Program-made: the position numbers and the translations under genes | Notes under the pieces: model-generated | What the model saw: the letters and a program-made list of their open reading frames with translations, nothing else | The model's database searches: none | Told to the model about the DNA's origin: nothing | NCBI RefSeq assembly: GCF_011927905.1 | Contig: NZ_JAATJL010000001.1 | Span: 1,984,001-2,048,000, forward strand | Direction of reading: 5' to 3' | Source of the DNA: Arthrobacter pigmenti | GTDB lineage: Bacteria > Actinomycetota > Actinomycetes > Actinomycetales > Micrococcaceae | Length of the DNA stretch: 64,000 nucleotides | In this document: one piece after another, positions 36,180-43,146 of the stretch | How positions within the stretch are numbered: the first letter of the stretch is position 1 | Layout of the letters: the number at the start of each line of letters is the position of its first letter

Positions 36180-37142
36180 GTGGATGAACTCCTGGCCGAG
36201 CGGTACCAGCCGGTTGAGCTGATCGGTACCGGCGGCGCAGCTTCGGTGTTTCGGGCACTGGACCGGAACCTCGGCCGGGATGTCGCAGTAAAGGTGTTCA
36301 ACCCCACTACCTCTGATGATGACGATTACCGCCGCCAGCACACCGAGACGCTGCTGCTGTCGACGTTGAATCACCCGGGGCTCGTCACGCTGCACGACGC
36401 CGGGCTGCAGGACAACGGCGCCGGGAAAACCACGAGCTTCCTCGTCATGGAACTCGTCGACGGACTGGACCTGCGCAAGCTCCTGAAATCAGGGCCGCTC
36501 CCCTCCGACCACGTGGCACAGCTGGGTGCAGACCTCGCCGACGCGCTCGCCTACATCCACACGCAGGGAGTCATCCACCGCGACGTGAAGCCGGCGAATA
36601 TCCTGATGTACCACTCGGGTGATCAGGACACCCGGTTGTATCCGAAGCTCACGGACTTCGGGATTGCCCGTATGGTCGATGCCACCCAGTCAACCGCCCA
36701 TGGTGCCACCATCGGGACGGCGAACTACCTGAGCCCGGAGCAGGCCGAAGGTACCACCGTTGAACCCCGCACCGACATCTACTCCCTCGGACTGGTTCTC
36801 CTCGAATGCCTGACAGGCGTGAAGGCATTCCCCGGGCCAGTGGTGGAAGCCGCCGTCGCCCGCTTGCTTCGCGATCCCGACGTACCGGAGTCGCTGGGCC
36901 CGGAGTGGAAGGACCTCCTGCAGCGGATGACCTCACGTGATCCACAGGCGCGCCCCGACGCGCACGAGGTCGCCGTCGCCCTGCGCTCCTGGGAGAGCCA
37001 CAAGGACGACGACGCCGCGCCGCTCACCCTGTCACATTCCGTGCCTGCCGAGGACGAGACTCACGAGGTCGTCACTGGTGGCGTGACCACCGGGAACGTA
37101 CACATTCCCGAACCGCCCTCGCGCGCACCGAGCCTCGGTTAG
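36180..37142 (+). CDS. Soluble Ser/Thr protein kinase
   Basis: 320-residue Hanks-type kinase with no membrane segment or extracellular sensor, so it is cytosolic. Gly-rich loop IGTGGAASV (about 15-23), ATP-binding Lys 38 in VAVKVF, catalytic HRDVKPAN (Asp 135, Asn 140), DFG (Asp 159) and an activation loop ending GTANYLSPEQ. The C-terminal 60 residues after the kinase core are acidic and probably disordered, with several Ser/Thr. GGAGG lies 6 bases before the GTG start at 36180. The substrate is unknown. It is followed on the opposite strand by a small acidic protein gene. Confidence 0.93.
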   Translation: MDELLAERYQPVELIGTGGAASVFRALDRNLGRDVAVKVFNPTTSDDDDYRRQHTETLLLSTLNHPGLVTLHDAGLQDNGAGKTTSFLVMELVDGLDLRKLLKSGPLPSDHVAQLGADLADALAYIHTQGVIHRDVKPANILMYHSGDQDTRLYPKLTDFGIARMVDATQSTAHGATIGTANYLSPEQAEGTTVEPRTDIYSLGLVLLECLTGVKAFPGPVVEAAVARLLRDPDVPESLGPEWKDLLQRMTSRDPQARPDAHEVAVALRSWESHKDDDAAPLTLSHSVPAEDETHEVVTGGVTTGNVHIPEPPSRAPSLG

Positions 37143-37153
37143 CGGCCGCAGCC

Positions 37154-37321
37154 TCAGTTGACGTCTTCGTCCGGGTCTTCCTCCGGCTCGAAGCTGCTCG
37201 GCTCGTCGGTTGATGTAGCGCCTACCCCGTCCTCGGAATTGGGGATGGTTCCTTCCGGCTCAGTGCTCTTGGACTCCTCGCCCTGAGCGTCCTTGTCGTG
37301 ATCGCGTGGCTCACTGGTCAT
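37154..37321 (-). CDS. Small acidic protein (55 residues)
   Basis: An open frame of 55 codons with a perfect GGAGGTAGTC-ATG ribosome site. The product is very acidic and lacks any hydrophobic segment: about a third of residues are Asp or Glu, with several Ser and Thr, beginning MTSEPRDHDKDAQGEE and ending PDEDVN. Such a protein is probably intrinsically disordered. It is convergent with the Ser/Thr kinase gene (12 bases apart), which makes it a conceivable, untested substrate. No family is recognised, and no other start fits better. Confidence 0.72.
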   Translation of the reverse strand: MTSEPRDHDKDAQGEESKSTEPEGTIPNSEDGVGATSTDEPSSFEPEEDPDEDVN

Positions 37322-37412
37322 GACTACCTCCGTGGTTGGAACCGGATGCTTACGCTATTGATCCTATTCCTGCCACCCGCAGGATGGGGTGGAGACTTCG
37401 GCTCAGAGGCGT

Positions 37413-38288
37413 TCATTTAAGGAACTTCGACGTTCTTCTGTCTGCGAGTGGCTTACCACCGGTTTGGCAGGTGGGACAGTACTGCAGGGCTGAATCCGCG
37501 AAGGACACTTCACGCACGGCATCCCCGCACACAGGGCAGGTCTCTCCGGCTCGGCCATGAACCTTCATTTCACGTCGTTTTGCGTCCTTGAGCTCTTTCG
37601 CAGGCTTTCCGGCGGCCGCTTTGACCGCAGTTTCGAGGACTGAATGCATCGCCGTGTAAAGGTCCGCGAGCTGTTCATCAGTGAGACTTGTCGCCAGGGT
37701 GAACGGCGAAAGCCGGGCCGCGTGCAGGATCTCGTCGCTGTATGCGTTTCCGATTCCGGCGATGAACGACTGATCCCGCAACAGGCCCTTCAGCTGGTTC
37801 CGGTGCCCCTGGAGCATCGATAGGAACTGCTCCCTGCCCACGTCAAAGGCCTCGGGCCCGAGCCTGCTCACTCCGGGCACCTCGGCAGGATCCCCGACCA
37901 GGTACGCAGCCGCCGACTTCCGTGTGCCCGCTTCGGTGATGTCGAAGCCGTAACCGTCCGGCTCGGCGCACCTTAGCCGCAACGCGATGGGTCCCTTGCC
38001 GGGGCGCAGCACCGTACCCGGGATGGCATCCGACCAGCGCAGCCATCCGGCCCGCGCAAGATGCAACACCAGATGTACGCCTTCGAGGCTCAGGATGAGG
38101 AACTTGCCCCGTCTGCCGACACCGGTGAAGGACATCCCTGCGAGTGCTGCAGGCGTTACCTGCGCCGTCTTGAGGATCGCGAAGGATCCCAGTTGCAGGT
38201 CCCGCACAACCGCGGGCGGCCCATCCTCGGGCACAAGCTTGCTACCCAGGAATTGGGCCAGCCCCTGAACTTCAGGCATCTCCGGCAT
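37413..38288 (-). CDS. Fpg/Nei-family DNA glycosylase
   Basis: 291-residue base-excision repair glycosylase/AP lyase. The N-terminus MPEMPEVQ leaves Pro as the catalytic residue after Met removal, followed by Glu, as in Fpg; the Lys of the helix-two-turn-helix region is seen in GRRGKFLIL. KGLLRDQSFIAGIGNAYSDEILHAARLSP is the H2TH motif (quoted here in parts). The C-terminal zinc finger is CPVCG...YCPTCQ. The Arg usually found 5 residues before the third Cys is Ser here (DSALQYC), which I recall being typical of one actinobacterial subfamily. TACCGT lies 6 bases before the ATG, suggesting a leaderless start. Confidence 0.92.
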   Translation of the reverse strand: MPEMPEVQGLAQFLGSKLVPEDGPPAVVRDLQLGSFAILKTAQVTPAALAGMSFTGVGRRGKFLILSLEGVHLVLHLARAGWLRWSDAIPGTVLRPGKGPIALRLRCAEPDGYGFDITEAGTRKSAAAYLVGDPAEVPGVSRLGPEAFDVGREQFLSMLQGHRNQLKGLLRDQSFIAGIGNAYSDEILHAARLSPFTLATSLTDEQLADLYTAMHSVLETAVKAAAGKPAKELKDAKRREMKVHGRAGETCPVCGDAVREVSFADSALQYCPTCQTGGKPLADRRTSKFLK

Positions 38289-38461
38289 GGCACTACGGTA
38301 GCAGCGCTATGTGCTTACGACAGCGGCGCTTCGTGCCCTTGGACCACACCACCAGCGTGCTATGGCATCCCAATAACTCCTCTTCGATTACGGTGGATAC
38401 CGGGCAGACCGCGGGCCGGTAAGCCTTCCGAAGCATCGCGCAGACATCAGGAGCACCACGT

Positions 38462-39130
38462 ATGGCCACCGCAACAGGTTCACAGCGATCGGCAGGCAGA
38501 CCACTCAACAAGGTCCTGTCACAGGAGTCGATCACCCAAGCGGCCCTCACCCTGATCGAGTCCCGTGGCTATGAGGGCCTGACAATGTCCTCACTCGCCC
38601 GCGCGCTGCATGTGGCGCCGTCGTCGTTATACAACCATGTCGAATCCAAGGGTGACGTACTGATCCTGGTCCAGGACCACGTGATGACGCAGGTTGACGT
38701 ATCCGGGTTCGGAGGCGAGCCGTGGGAAGACGCTGTGCGCCGCTTCGCCCGGTCCTACCGCGACGTCTTCACGCGGCACACGCCGCTGATCCCGGTGATC
38801 GCCGTGCTGCCGGTCAGCGGTGCGAAGCAGACTCTCGCCGTATATGAGGCGGTCACCCGTGGATTTGCGGAGGCCGACTGGCCCGAGGAGATGATCGTGC
38901 CGGCCATCGTCGCACTGGAGTCATTCATCTTCGGCTCGGCGTTCGACGCGACCGCTCCTGAAACCATTTTTGAGCCGGGCAAGCTTGCCGAGGATTATCC
39001 GCGGTTCACAGCGGCCGTGGCAGCACAGGACCGGGGAGTTGGCGGGCGCCAGGCGGATCTGGCGTTCGAGGTGGGACTCGATGCGCTTCTTCTCGGGCTG
39101 CAGCAGCGGCGGCCAGTCAGTCCCGATTAG
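38462..39130 (+). CDS. TetR-family transcriptional regulator
   Basis: 222-residue one-component regulator. The N-terminal helix-turn-helix SITQAALTLIESRGYEGLTMSSLARALHVAPSSLYNHVESKGDV (in parts: LARALHVAPSSLYNHVESK is the recognition region) is followed by a TetR_C ligand domain with WEDAVRRFARSYRDVFTRH. The ATG at 38462 has CAGGAG 8 bases upstream. Neighbours are the divergent glycosylase and the convergent MHS transporter; the target genes are not evident. The ligand is unknown. Confidence 0.88.
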   Translation: MATATGSQRSAGRPLNKVLSQESITQAALTLIESRGYEGLTMSSLARALHVAPSSLYNHVESKGDVLILVQDHVMTQVDVSGFGGEPWEDAVRRFARSYRDVFTRHTPLIPVIAVLPVSGAKQTLAVYEAVTRGFAEADWPEEMIVPAIVALESFIFGSAFDATAPETIFEPGKLAEDYPRFTAAVAAQDRGVGGRQADLAFEVGLDALLLGLQQRRPVSPD

Positions 39131-39181
39131 CAGGTGCCGGAGCGTCGCGGTCTGTCGGGTGGTTCGAATACCCCCACGTGC

Positions 39182-39231
39182 GAAAGGCCAGCTCGGGAGG
39201 GCTTGGGGGAACCCTGGCGAGCCGGCCTTTC
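39182..39231 (+). terminator. Terminator after TetR gene
   Basis: Stem GAAAGGCC (39182-39189) with GGCCTTTC (39224-39231), extended by GCTCG and CGAGC, starting 52 bases after the TetR stop. Confidence 0.55.
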
Positions 39232-39385
39232 AAAACCCGGGCCCGTCAGCCCGGTGGCGGGCCCCTCGTACAAGGCCCGTCTTGATATGAAGTCTACGAA
39301 CCATCTCCGGAATCAACCATGGGGAGAAGTACCCATGGCACTATCCATGGTGTCGTGGTGGCTCGTGAGTGCTCACAAACAGCGA

Positions 39386-39449
39386 AAGGCCGCCCTGCGT
39401 CGTCGTCCTCGTCAATGATAGAACGAGGACGACGACGCAGGGCGGCCTT
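39386..39449. terminator. Long perfect hairpin before the MHS transporter end
   Basis: A perfect 27-bp inverted repeat (39386-39412 and 39423-39449) with a 10-base loop lies 11 bases past the 3' end of the MHS gene. No T tract, but a stem this long and GC-rich should stop polymerase and block exonucleases from both sides. Confidence 0.7.
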
Positions 39450-39460
39450 CGGCGTGTTGC

Positions 39461-40804
39461 TTACTTGTCGCTGGCCTGCTTGTGGACTTCCGACACACGC
39501 AGCGGTGCGCCGCGTGTCTCCTTGACCATGCTTACGCCCACGAACGAGATGACGCAGAGCACCATGATGTAAATGGCGATCGAGATCGAGCCGCCGGTTT
39601 CATTCAGCAACGCCTGCGAGATCAAAGGAGCAAACGCACCGCCGAGTATCGCGCCGAGTGCGTAACCGATACCGATGCCTGAGTAGCGCACCTGCGGAGG
39701 GAACATCTCGGCGTACATCGCCGACATTGGTCCATAGGAAAGCCCCAGTCCGATCGTGAGCACGAAGAGCGCAACGCCGTAAGCCAGTATGTTGCGGGTG
39801 TCGATCATCATGAACAGCGGGATCATCCAGACGAAGACAATCGCATAGCCAATCTGGAAGGTGCGTACGCGCCCAATCCGGTCCGAAAGGATGCCGCCGT
39901 ACATTGTGAAGATAAGCCAGCCGAAGGATGCCAGCAGGGTAGCGAACAGCACCGGTTCGGCCGGCATGCCTAGCGTCCTGACAGCGTACGCAGAGAAGAA
40001 GGCAATGAGGAGATAACCGGCTGCGTTGTTCGCAATGAAGATTGCCGCCGTCAGGATTACTTGCTTCGTGTTATGCCGGAAGAGTTCGGCAAGGGGGACT
40101 GACGACTCCTGCTTGCGTTCGGACATCTCCTTGAAGACAGGGCTTTCGGCAACCGCCATCCGGATGAAGTATCCAACCACGATCAGCACAACGGAGATCA
40201 GGAAGGGCACACGCCAACCCCAGGCAAGGAAAGCTTCCTCGGACATGGACGATCGCAGCGCGAACAGTACAAGCGTCGCAAGTATCATCCCGACGGGAAC
40301 GCCGATCTGAGGATAGGCGCCCCAGAAGCCGCGCTTATTGACAGGCGCATGTTCCACCGCCATTAGGGCGGCACCTCCCCATTCACCTCCTGCCGAGAAT
40401 CCCTGCAGGATGCGGAGGAGCATCAGAAGGATCGGAGCTGCGACACCAATCTGTGCGTAGGTCGGCAGCAGGCCGATCAGCGCCGTGGATGCCCCCATCA
40501 TGACCAGGGTGAAGACCAGCATGGCCTTGCGCCCGATGCGGTCCCCCAGGTGTCCGGCGACCACCGCGCCAAGAGGCCTGAAGAAGAAGCTGATGCCGAT
40601 AGTGGCCCAGGAGACTAGCTGGGCGAGGCCCGGGCTGTCTTCGCCCAGGGGAGCAAAGTACAGCTGGGCGAAGATGAGCCCGGCTGCCTGCGCGAAGATG
40701 AAGAAGTCATACCATTCGATGGTGGTGCCAACCATGGTGCCGGCAACTACCTTGCGGTCCTCCCGCGACATGCGCTGCCGTGGGGCAGCTGTTGAAGACG
40801 TCAT
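39461..40804 (-). CDS. MHS-family metabolite:H+ symporter
   Basis: 447-residue MFS permease of the metabolite:H+ symporter group (relatives of ShiA, KgtP, ProP), with 12 hydrophobic segments. TMVGTTIEWYDFFIFAQAAGLIF is the first segment, FFFRPLGAVVAGHLGDRIGRKAML holds the MFS A-motif, and GFSAGGEWGGAALMAVEH is a family hallmark. It should import an organic acid, osmolyte or aromatic acid with protons. GGAG sits 6 bases before the ATG. A palindrome, TTACCGA-N8-TCGGTAA, lies between the start and the promoter region, and an IclR gene diverges from it. Confidence 0.92.
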   Translation of the reverse strand: MTSSTAAPRQRMSREDRKVVAGTMVGTTIEWYDFFIFAQAAGLIFAQLYFAPLGEDSPGLAQLVSWATIGISFFFRPLGAVVAGHLGDRIGRKAMLVFTLVMMGASTALIGLLPTYAQIGVAAPILLMLLRILQGFSAGGEWGGAALMAVEHAPVNKRGFWGAYPQIGVPVGMILATLVLFALRSSMSEEAFLAWGWRVPFLISVVLIVVGYFIRMAVAESPVFKEMSERKQESSVPLAELFRHNTKQVILTAAIFIANNAAGYLLIAFFSAYAVRTLGMPAEPVLFATLLASFGWLIFTMYGGILSDRIGRVRTFQIGYAIVFVWMIPLFMMIDTRNILAYGVALFVLTIGLGLSYGPMSAMYAEMFPPQVRYSGIGIGYALGAILGGAFAPLISQALLNETGGSISIAIYIMVLCVISFVGVSMVKETRGAPLRVSEVHKQASDK

Positions 40805-40830
40805 TGTTACTCCAAGTGGACGGACTTGAA

Positions 40831-40852
40831 TTACCGACAGAACGTTCGGTAA
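40831..40852. promoter_or_regulatory. Operator candidate upstream of the MHS transporter
   Basis: TTACCGA (40831-40837), 8 bases, TCGGTAA (40846-40852), a perfect 7+8+7 dyad 27 bases before the transporter ATG, with CGTTCGG-type sequence inside. IclR or TetR proteins bind sites of this style. Confidence 0.45.
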
Positions 40853-40918
40853 ATGTGGTTTAGATCATACTCTTCAATCGCCTTCTGTGATGCCTCCTAG
40901 TTCTCAGCGGTCCGAGCG

Positions 40919-40935
40919 TGTTCGATAGTTGAACA
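40919..40935. promoter_or_regulatory. IclR-type operator candidate
   Basis: TGTTC (40919-40923), 7 bases, GAACA (40931-40935). The second half overlaps TTGAAC, the likely -35 of the IclR gene (with TAATAT at 40954-40959 as -10), so a protein bound here should repress it. Confidence 0.4.
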
Positions 40936-40965
40936 ATACGTTCTTATAGTGAATAATATCGTGAT

Positions 40966-41673
40966 GTGACTTCCGACACAACGCCCCAGCATTCGCAGAC
41001 GCTCTCCCGTGGTTTGCGTGCGCTGGAAATCCTCGCCGACTCGCCTAATGCCCTGAGCATTGCCGATCTTGCTGCCGAGTTGGTTGTCCATCGCTCGATC
41101 GCCTATCGGATAGTGCGAACCCTGGAGGACCACTCGCTGGTGGTTCGCGATGGCGCGGGCAGAGTCTCTTCAGGCCCCGGTCTCGCCGCTTTGGCGCGTG
41201 GAGTATCACGGGACTTGCAGGCTGCAGCATTGCCCGAGCTGACTGCGCTGGCCAATGAACTGGGAATGACCGCGTTCATTGCGGTCTGGGATCAGCACGA
41301 CTGCGTGACGCTCGTAACCGTGGAACCCCGCGACTCCGCTGCTGCTGTGGCGCAGCGTCCGGGCAGCAGGCATGCCTTCAGTGCCGGGGCGCCCGGCATC
41401 GCTATCCAATCTGCGGTGAGCGAAGAAGAGTGGCAACGACTGGCGCCTGCGCAGCCCTATCGGGAGGAGTCACGGCTCGCGCGAAATTCGGGCTTCGCCA
41501 CAAGTCATGACGAGGTGATCGCCGGGCTGTCCTCGGTCGCTGCTCCTGTGCGGCTGCCCGGTCGCCTGCCGGCCGCGGTGGCCGTCGTCTATATCCGTTC
41601 AGCTCACCCGCCTGCGGAGCTCGGTGCGCGCATCGCCCGCAGCGCACACGCGGTCGAGAACCAACTCAGCTAG
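40966..41673 (+). CDS. IclR-family transcriptional regulator
   Basis: 235-residue regulator with an N-terminal winged helix (LSIADLAAELVVHRSIAYRIVRTLEDHSLVVRD, in parts: LAAELVVHRSIAYRIVRTL) and a C-terminal GAF-like ligand domain around LGMTAFIAVWDQHDCVTLV...HAFSAGAPGIAI. It starts at GTG 40966 with no Shine-Dalgarno; TAATAT ends 6 bases before, so a leaderless mRNA is likely. It diverges from the MHS transporter and probably controls it. The ligand is unknown. Its stop codon lies inside the first unit of a 55-bp tandem repeat. Confidence 0.9.
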   Translation: MTSDTTPQHSQTLSRGLRALEILADSPNALSIADLAAELVVHRSIAYRIVRTLEDHSLVVRDGAGRVSSGPGLAALARGVSRDLQAAALPELTALANELGMTAFIAVWDQHDCVTLVTVEPRDSAAAVAQRPGSRHAFSAGAPGIAIQSAVSEEEWQRLAPAQPYREESRLARNSGFATSHDEVIAGLSSVAAPVRLPGRLPAAVAVVYIRSAHPPAELGARIARSAHAVENQLS

Positions 41674-41779
41674 AAACGCGGGGTACCCGTGCGAGCGGAG
41701 CGAGTGCGGGGAAGTTTCGACGCGCTAGAAACGCGGGGTACCCGTGCGAGCGGAGCGAGTGCGGGGAGGTTTCGACGCG
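41670..41779. repeat. 55-bp tandem repeat (two copies) between convergent genes
   Basis: Units 41670-41724 and 41725-41779 differ at one base (A/G, GGGGAAG versus GGGGAGG). Each contains GGGTACCC and a GAGCGGAGCGAG run. The IclR stop codon TAG is inside the first unit and the MFS gene ends 9 bases after the second. It may be a duplicated bidirectional terminator or transcription-stop region. Confidence 0.75.
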
Positions 41780-41788
41780 CTAGGCAAC

Positions 41789-43075
41789 TCAATGTTTCCG
41801 CACAACGACACCCGACAGCAACCCGAGCAGCAACAGGCCCGCGGCCGCCATCCCAGGAACCGCGAAGGCATTCAGTCCACCGCGTTCCGCGAGCGCGCCA
41901 GCCACCGAGGCACCCAGGGCCGTGCCGGCGACGATTCCGCTTGCAAGGAGCGTCATCACCGTTCCGACCAGGTGCTTCGGTGCCACCAGCGAGCCGATAC
42001 TGAAAATAGTGACCATCGTGGGCCCAACCGGAATGCCGAGCACGAAGAGGACGAGGAGCATGAGCGGGATTCCCTGCGGCAGGAACAGCAACAGGGCCGC
42101 GGCGCACATGGCGGCAGCGGACACCATCCAGCGCAATGGGTGGCTGAAGCGCTGTGACCAGTAGGCGACTGAGAGGGCCGCTACCGCCGAACTGATGCCC
42201 ATGACTGCGTACAGGAGTCCGGCCGAGGACGCGGCGTCGAAGCTGCCGGCGAATGCGATCAGCGCGGTTTGGGTCGATCCGAAGAAGGTTCCCATCATCA
42301 CCATTCCGAGGATGGGAACCGCCACTGAAATCCCGCGGCTTCCCGCGCCCCGACGAAAGCCTGTTAACCGCGCCTTTGTGCGTGGCCGGCTCCGCAGCGG
42401 TACAACTGACTGTTCGGTCGGATGCACGGCGAAGGCTGACACGAACACCACAGTCAGCGCTGCCGCGAGTGCGAGCGGAAGCCAGGGAGCAACGAGGCTT
42501 GCCAGCAGACCCACGAGTGCGGGACCAAGCACGAAGGTCAGTTCATCGGCGGTGCTTTCGTAGGACATGGCTGTGTCGAGGTCGGCCGGTCGGTGGCCTT
42601 CGGTCAGTGCCATCCATCGAACTCTTGCGAGCGGGCCGATCTGCGGGCAGGTGGCGCCCATGGCAAAGGCAGCTAGCAGCGTGGGGATGATCGCGGCACC
42701 AGGGCCACCGGCGTAGCCGACGATTACCATACCGGCGATGGCCAGCGCATTGAGTGCAGCCGCGACAAGCAGCACGGGCCGCTGCCCCACCTTGTCGGCG
42801 AGGAATCCGAGGGTCGGAGCACCGAGCGCTGAACCAATTCCCACCGCGCCCGCCGCGAAACCACCTGCGGCGTAGGATCCGCTTACAGCAGTGATCAGGG
42901 TGAGCGCGCCCACAGTGAGCATCGCCAGCGGCAGCCGGGCAATCAGACCGAGCGGAATGAAGGTCTTGCCTGCAATGGCAGGAAGGCGGCTGAAGCGGCC
43001 CTTTTGCATATCGGGTGACTCAGCGGGTGTGGGACTGTGCGTGCGGCTGGAGGACGCCGGGGATGGTGTAGCCAT
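41789..43075 (-). CDS. MFS transporter
   Basis: 428-residue major facilitator protein with about 12 hydrophobic segments and an unstructured Ser/Pro/Thr N-terminus. The A-motif-like sequence is GFLADKVGQRPVLL; LAAFAMGATCPQIGPLARVRW is also seen. This layout resembles drug or sugar exporters, but the substrate cannot be deduced. GGAAAG lies 7 bases before the ATG at 43075. It stands between the tandem repeat and sbcC. Confidence 0.88.
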   Translation of the reverse strand: MATPSPASSSRTHSPTPAESPDMQKGRFSRLPAIAGKTFIPLGLIARLPLAMLTVGALTLITAVSGSYAAGGFAAGAVGIGSALGAPTLGFLADKVGQRPVLLVAAALNALAIAGMVIVGYAGGPGAAIIPTLLAAFAMGATCPQIGPLARVRWMALTEGHRPADLDTAMSYESTADELTFVLGPALVGLLASLVAPWLPLALAAALTVVFVSAFAVHPTEQSVVPLRSRPRTKARLTGFRRGAGSRGISVAVPILGMVMMGTFFGSTQTALIAFAGSFDAASSAGLLYAVMGISSAVAALSVAYWSQRFSHPLRWMVSAAAMCAAALLLFLPQGIPLMLLVLFVLGIPVGPTMVTIFSIGSLVAPKHLVGTVMTLLASGIVAGTALGASVAGALAERGGLNAFAVPGMAAAGLLLLGLLSGVVVRKH

Positions 43076-43146
43076 GTTCTTTCCGGTACTTCAAAGCGCG
43101 CATCGTCCCTCCTCCCGATGCGCCGAACCCGGTAACACCCATGATT

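Larger units (their letters stand above)
39131..39460. other. 330-bp gap with two terminator hairpins, no gene
   Basis: The stretch between the TetR and MHS genes holds a hairpin at 39182-39231, a larger perfect hairpin at 39386-39449, and three CCATGG sites near 39317-39352 with the palindrome GTGAG-TG-CTCAC at 39365-39376. The open frames here have no ribosome site and change frame through the hairpins, so I call none. Confidence 0.5.

Noticed and set aside
41670-41779. 55-bp repeats as attachment (att) sites of an integrated element
   Set aside because: The copies are directly adjacent with nothing between them and no integrase or tRNA gene is close.
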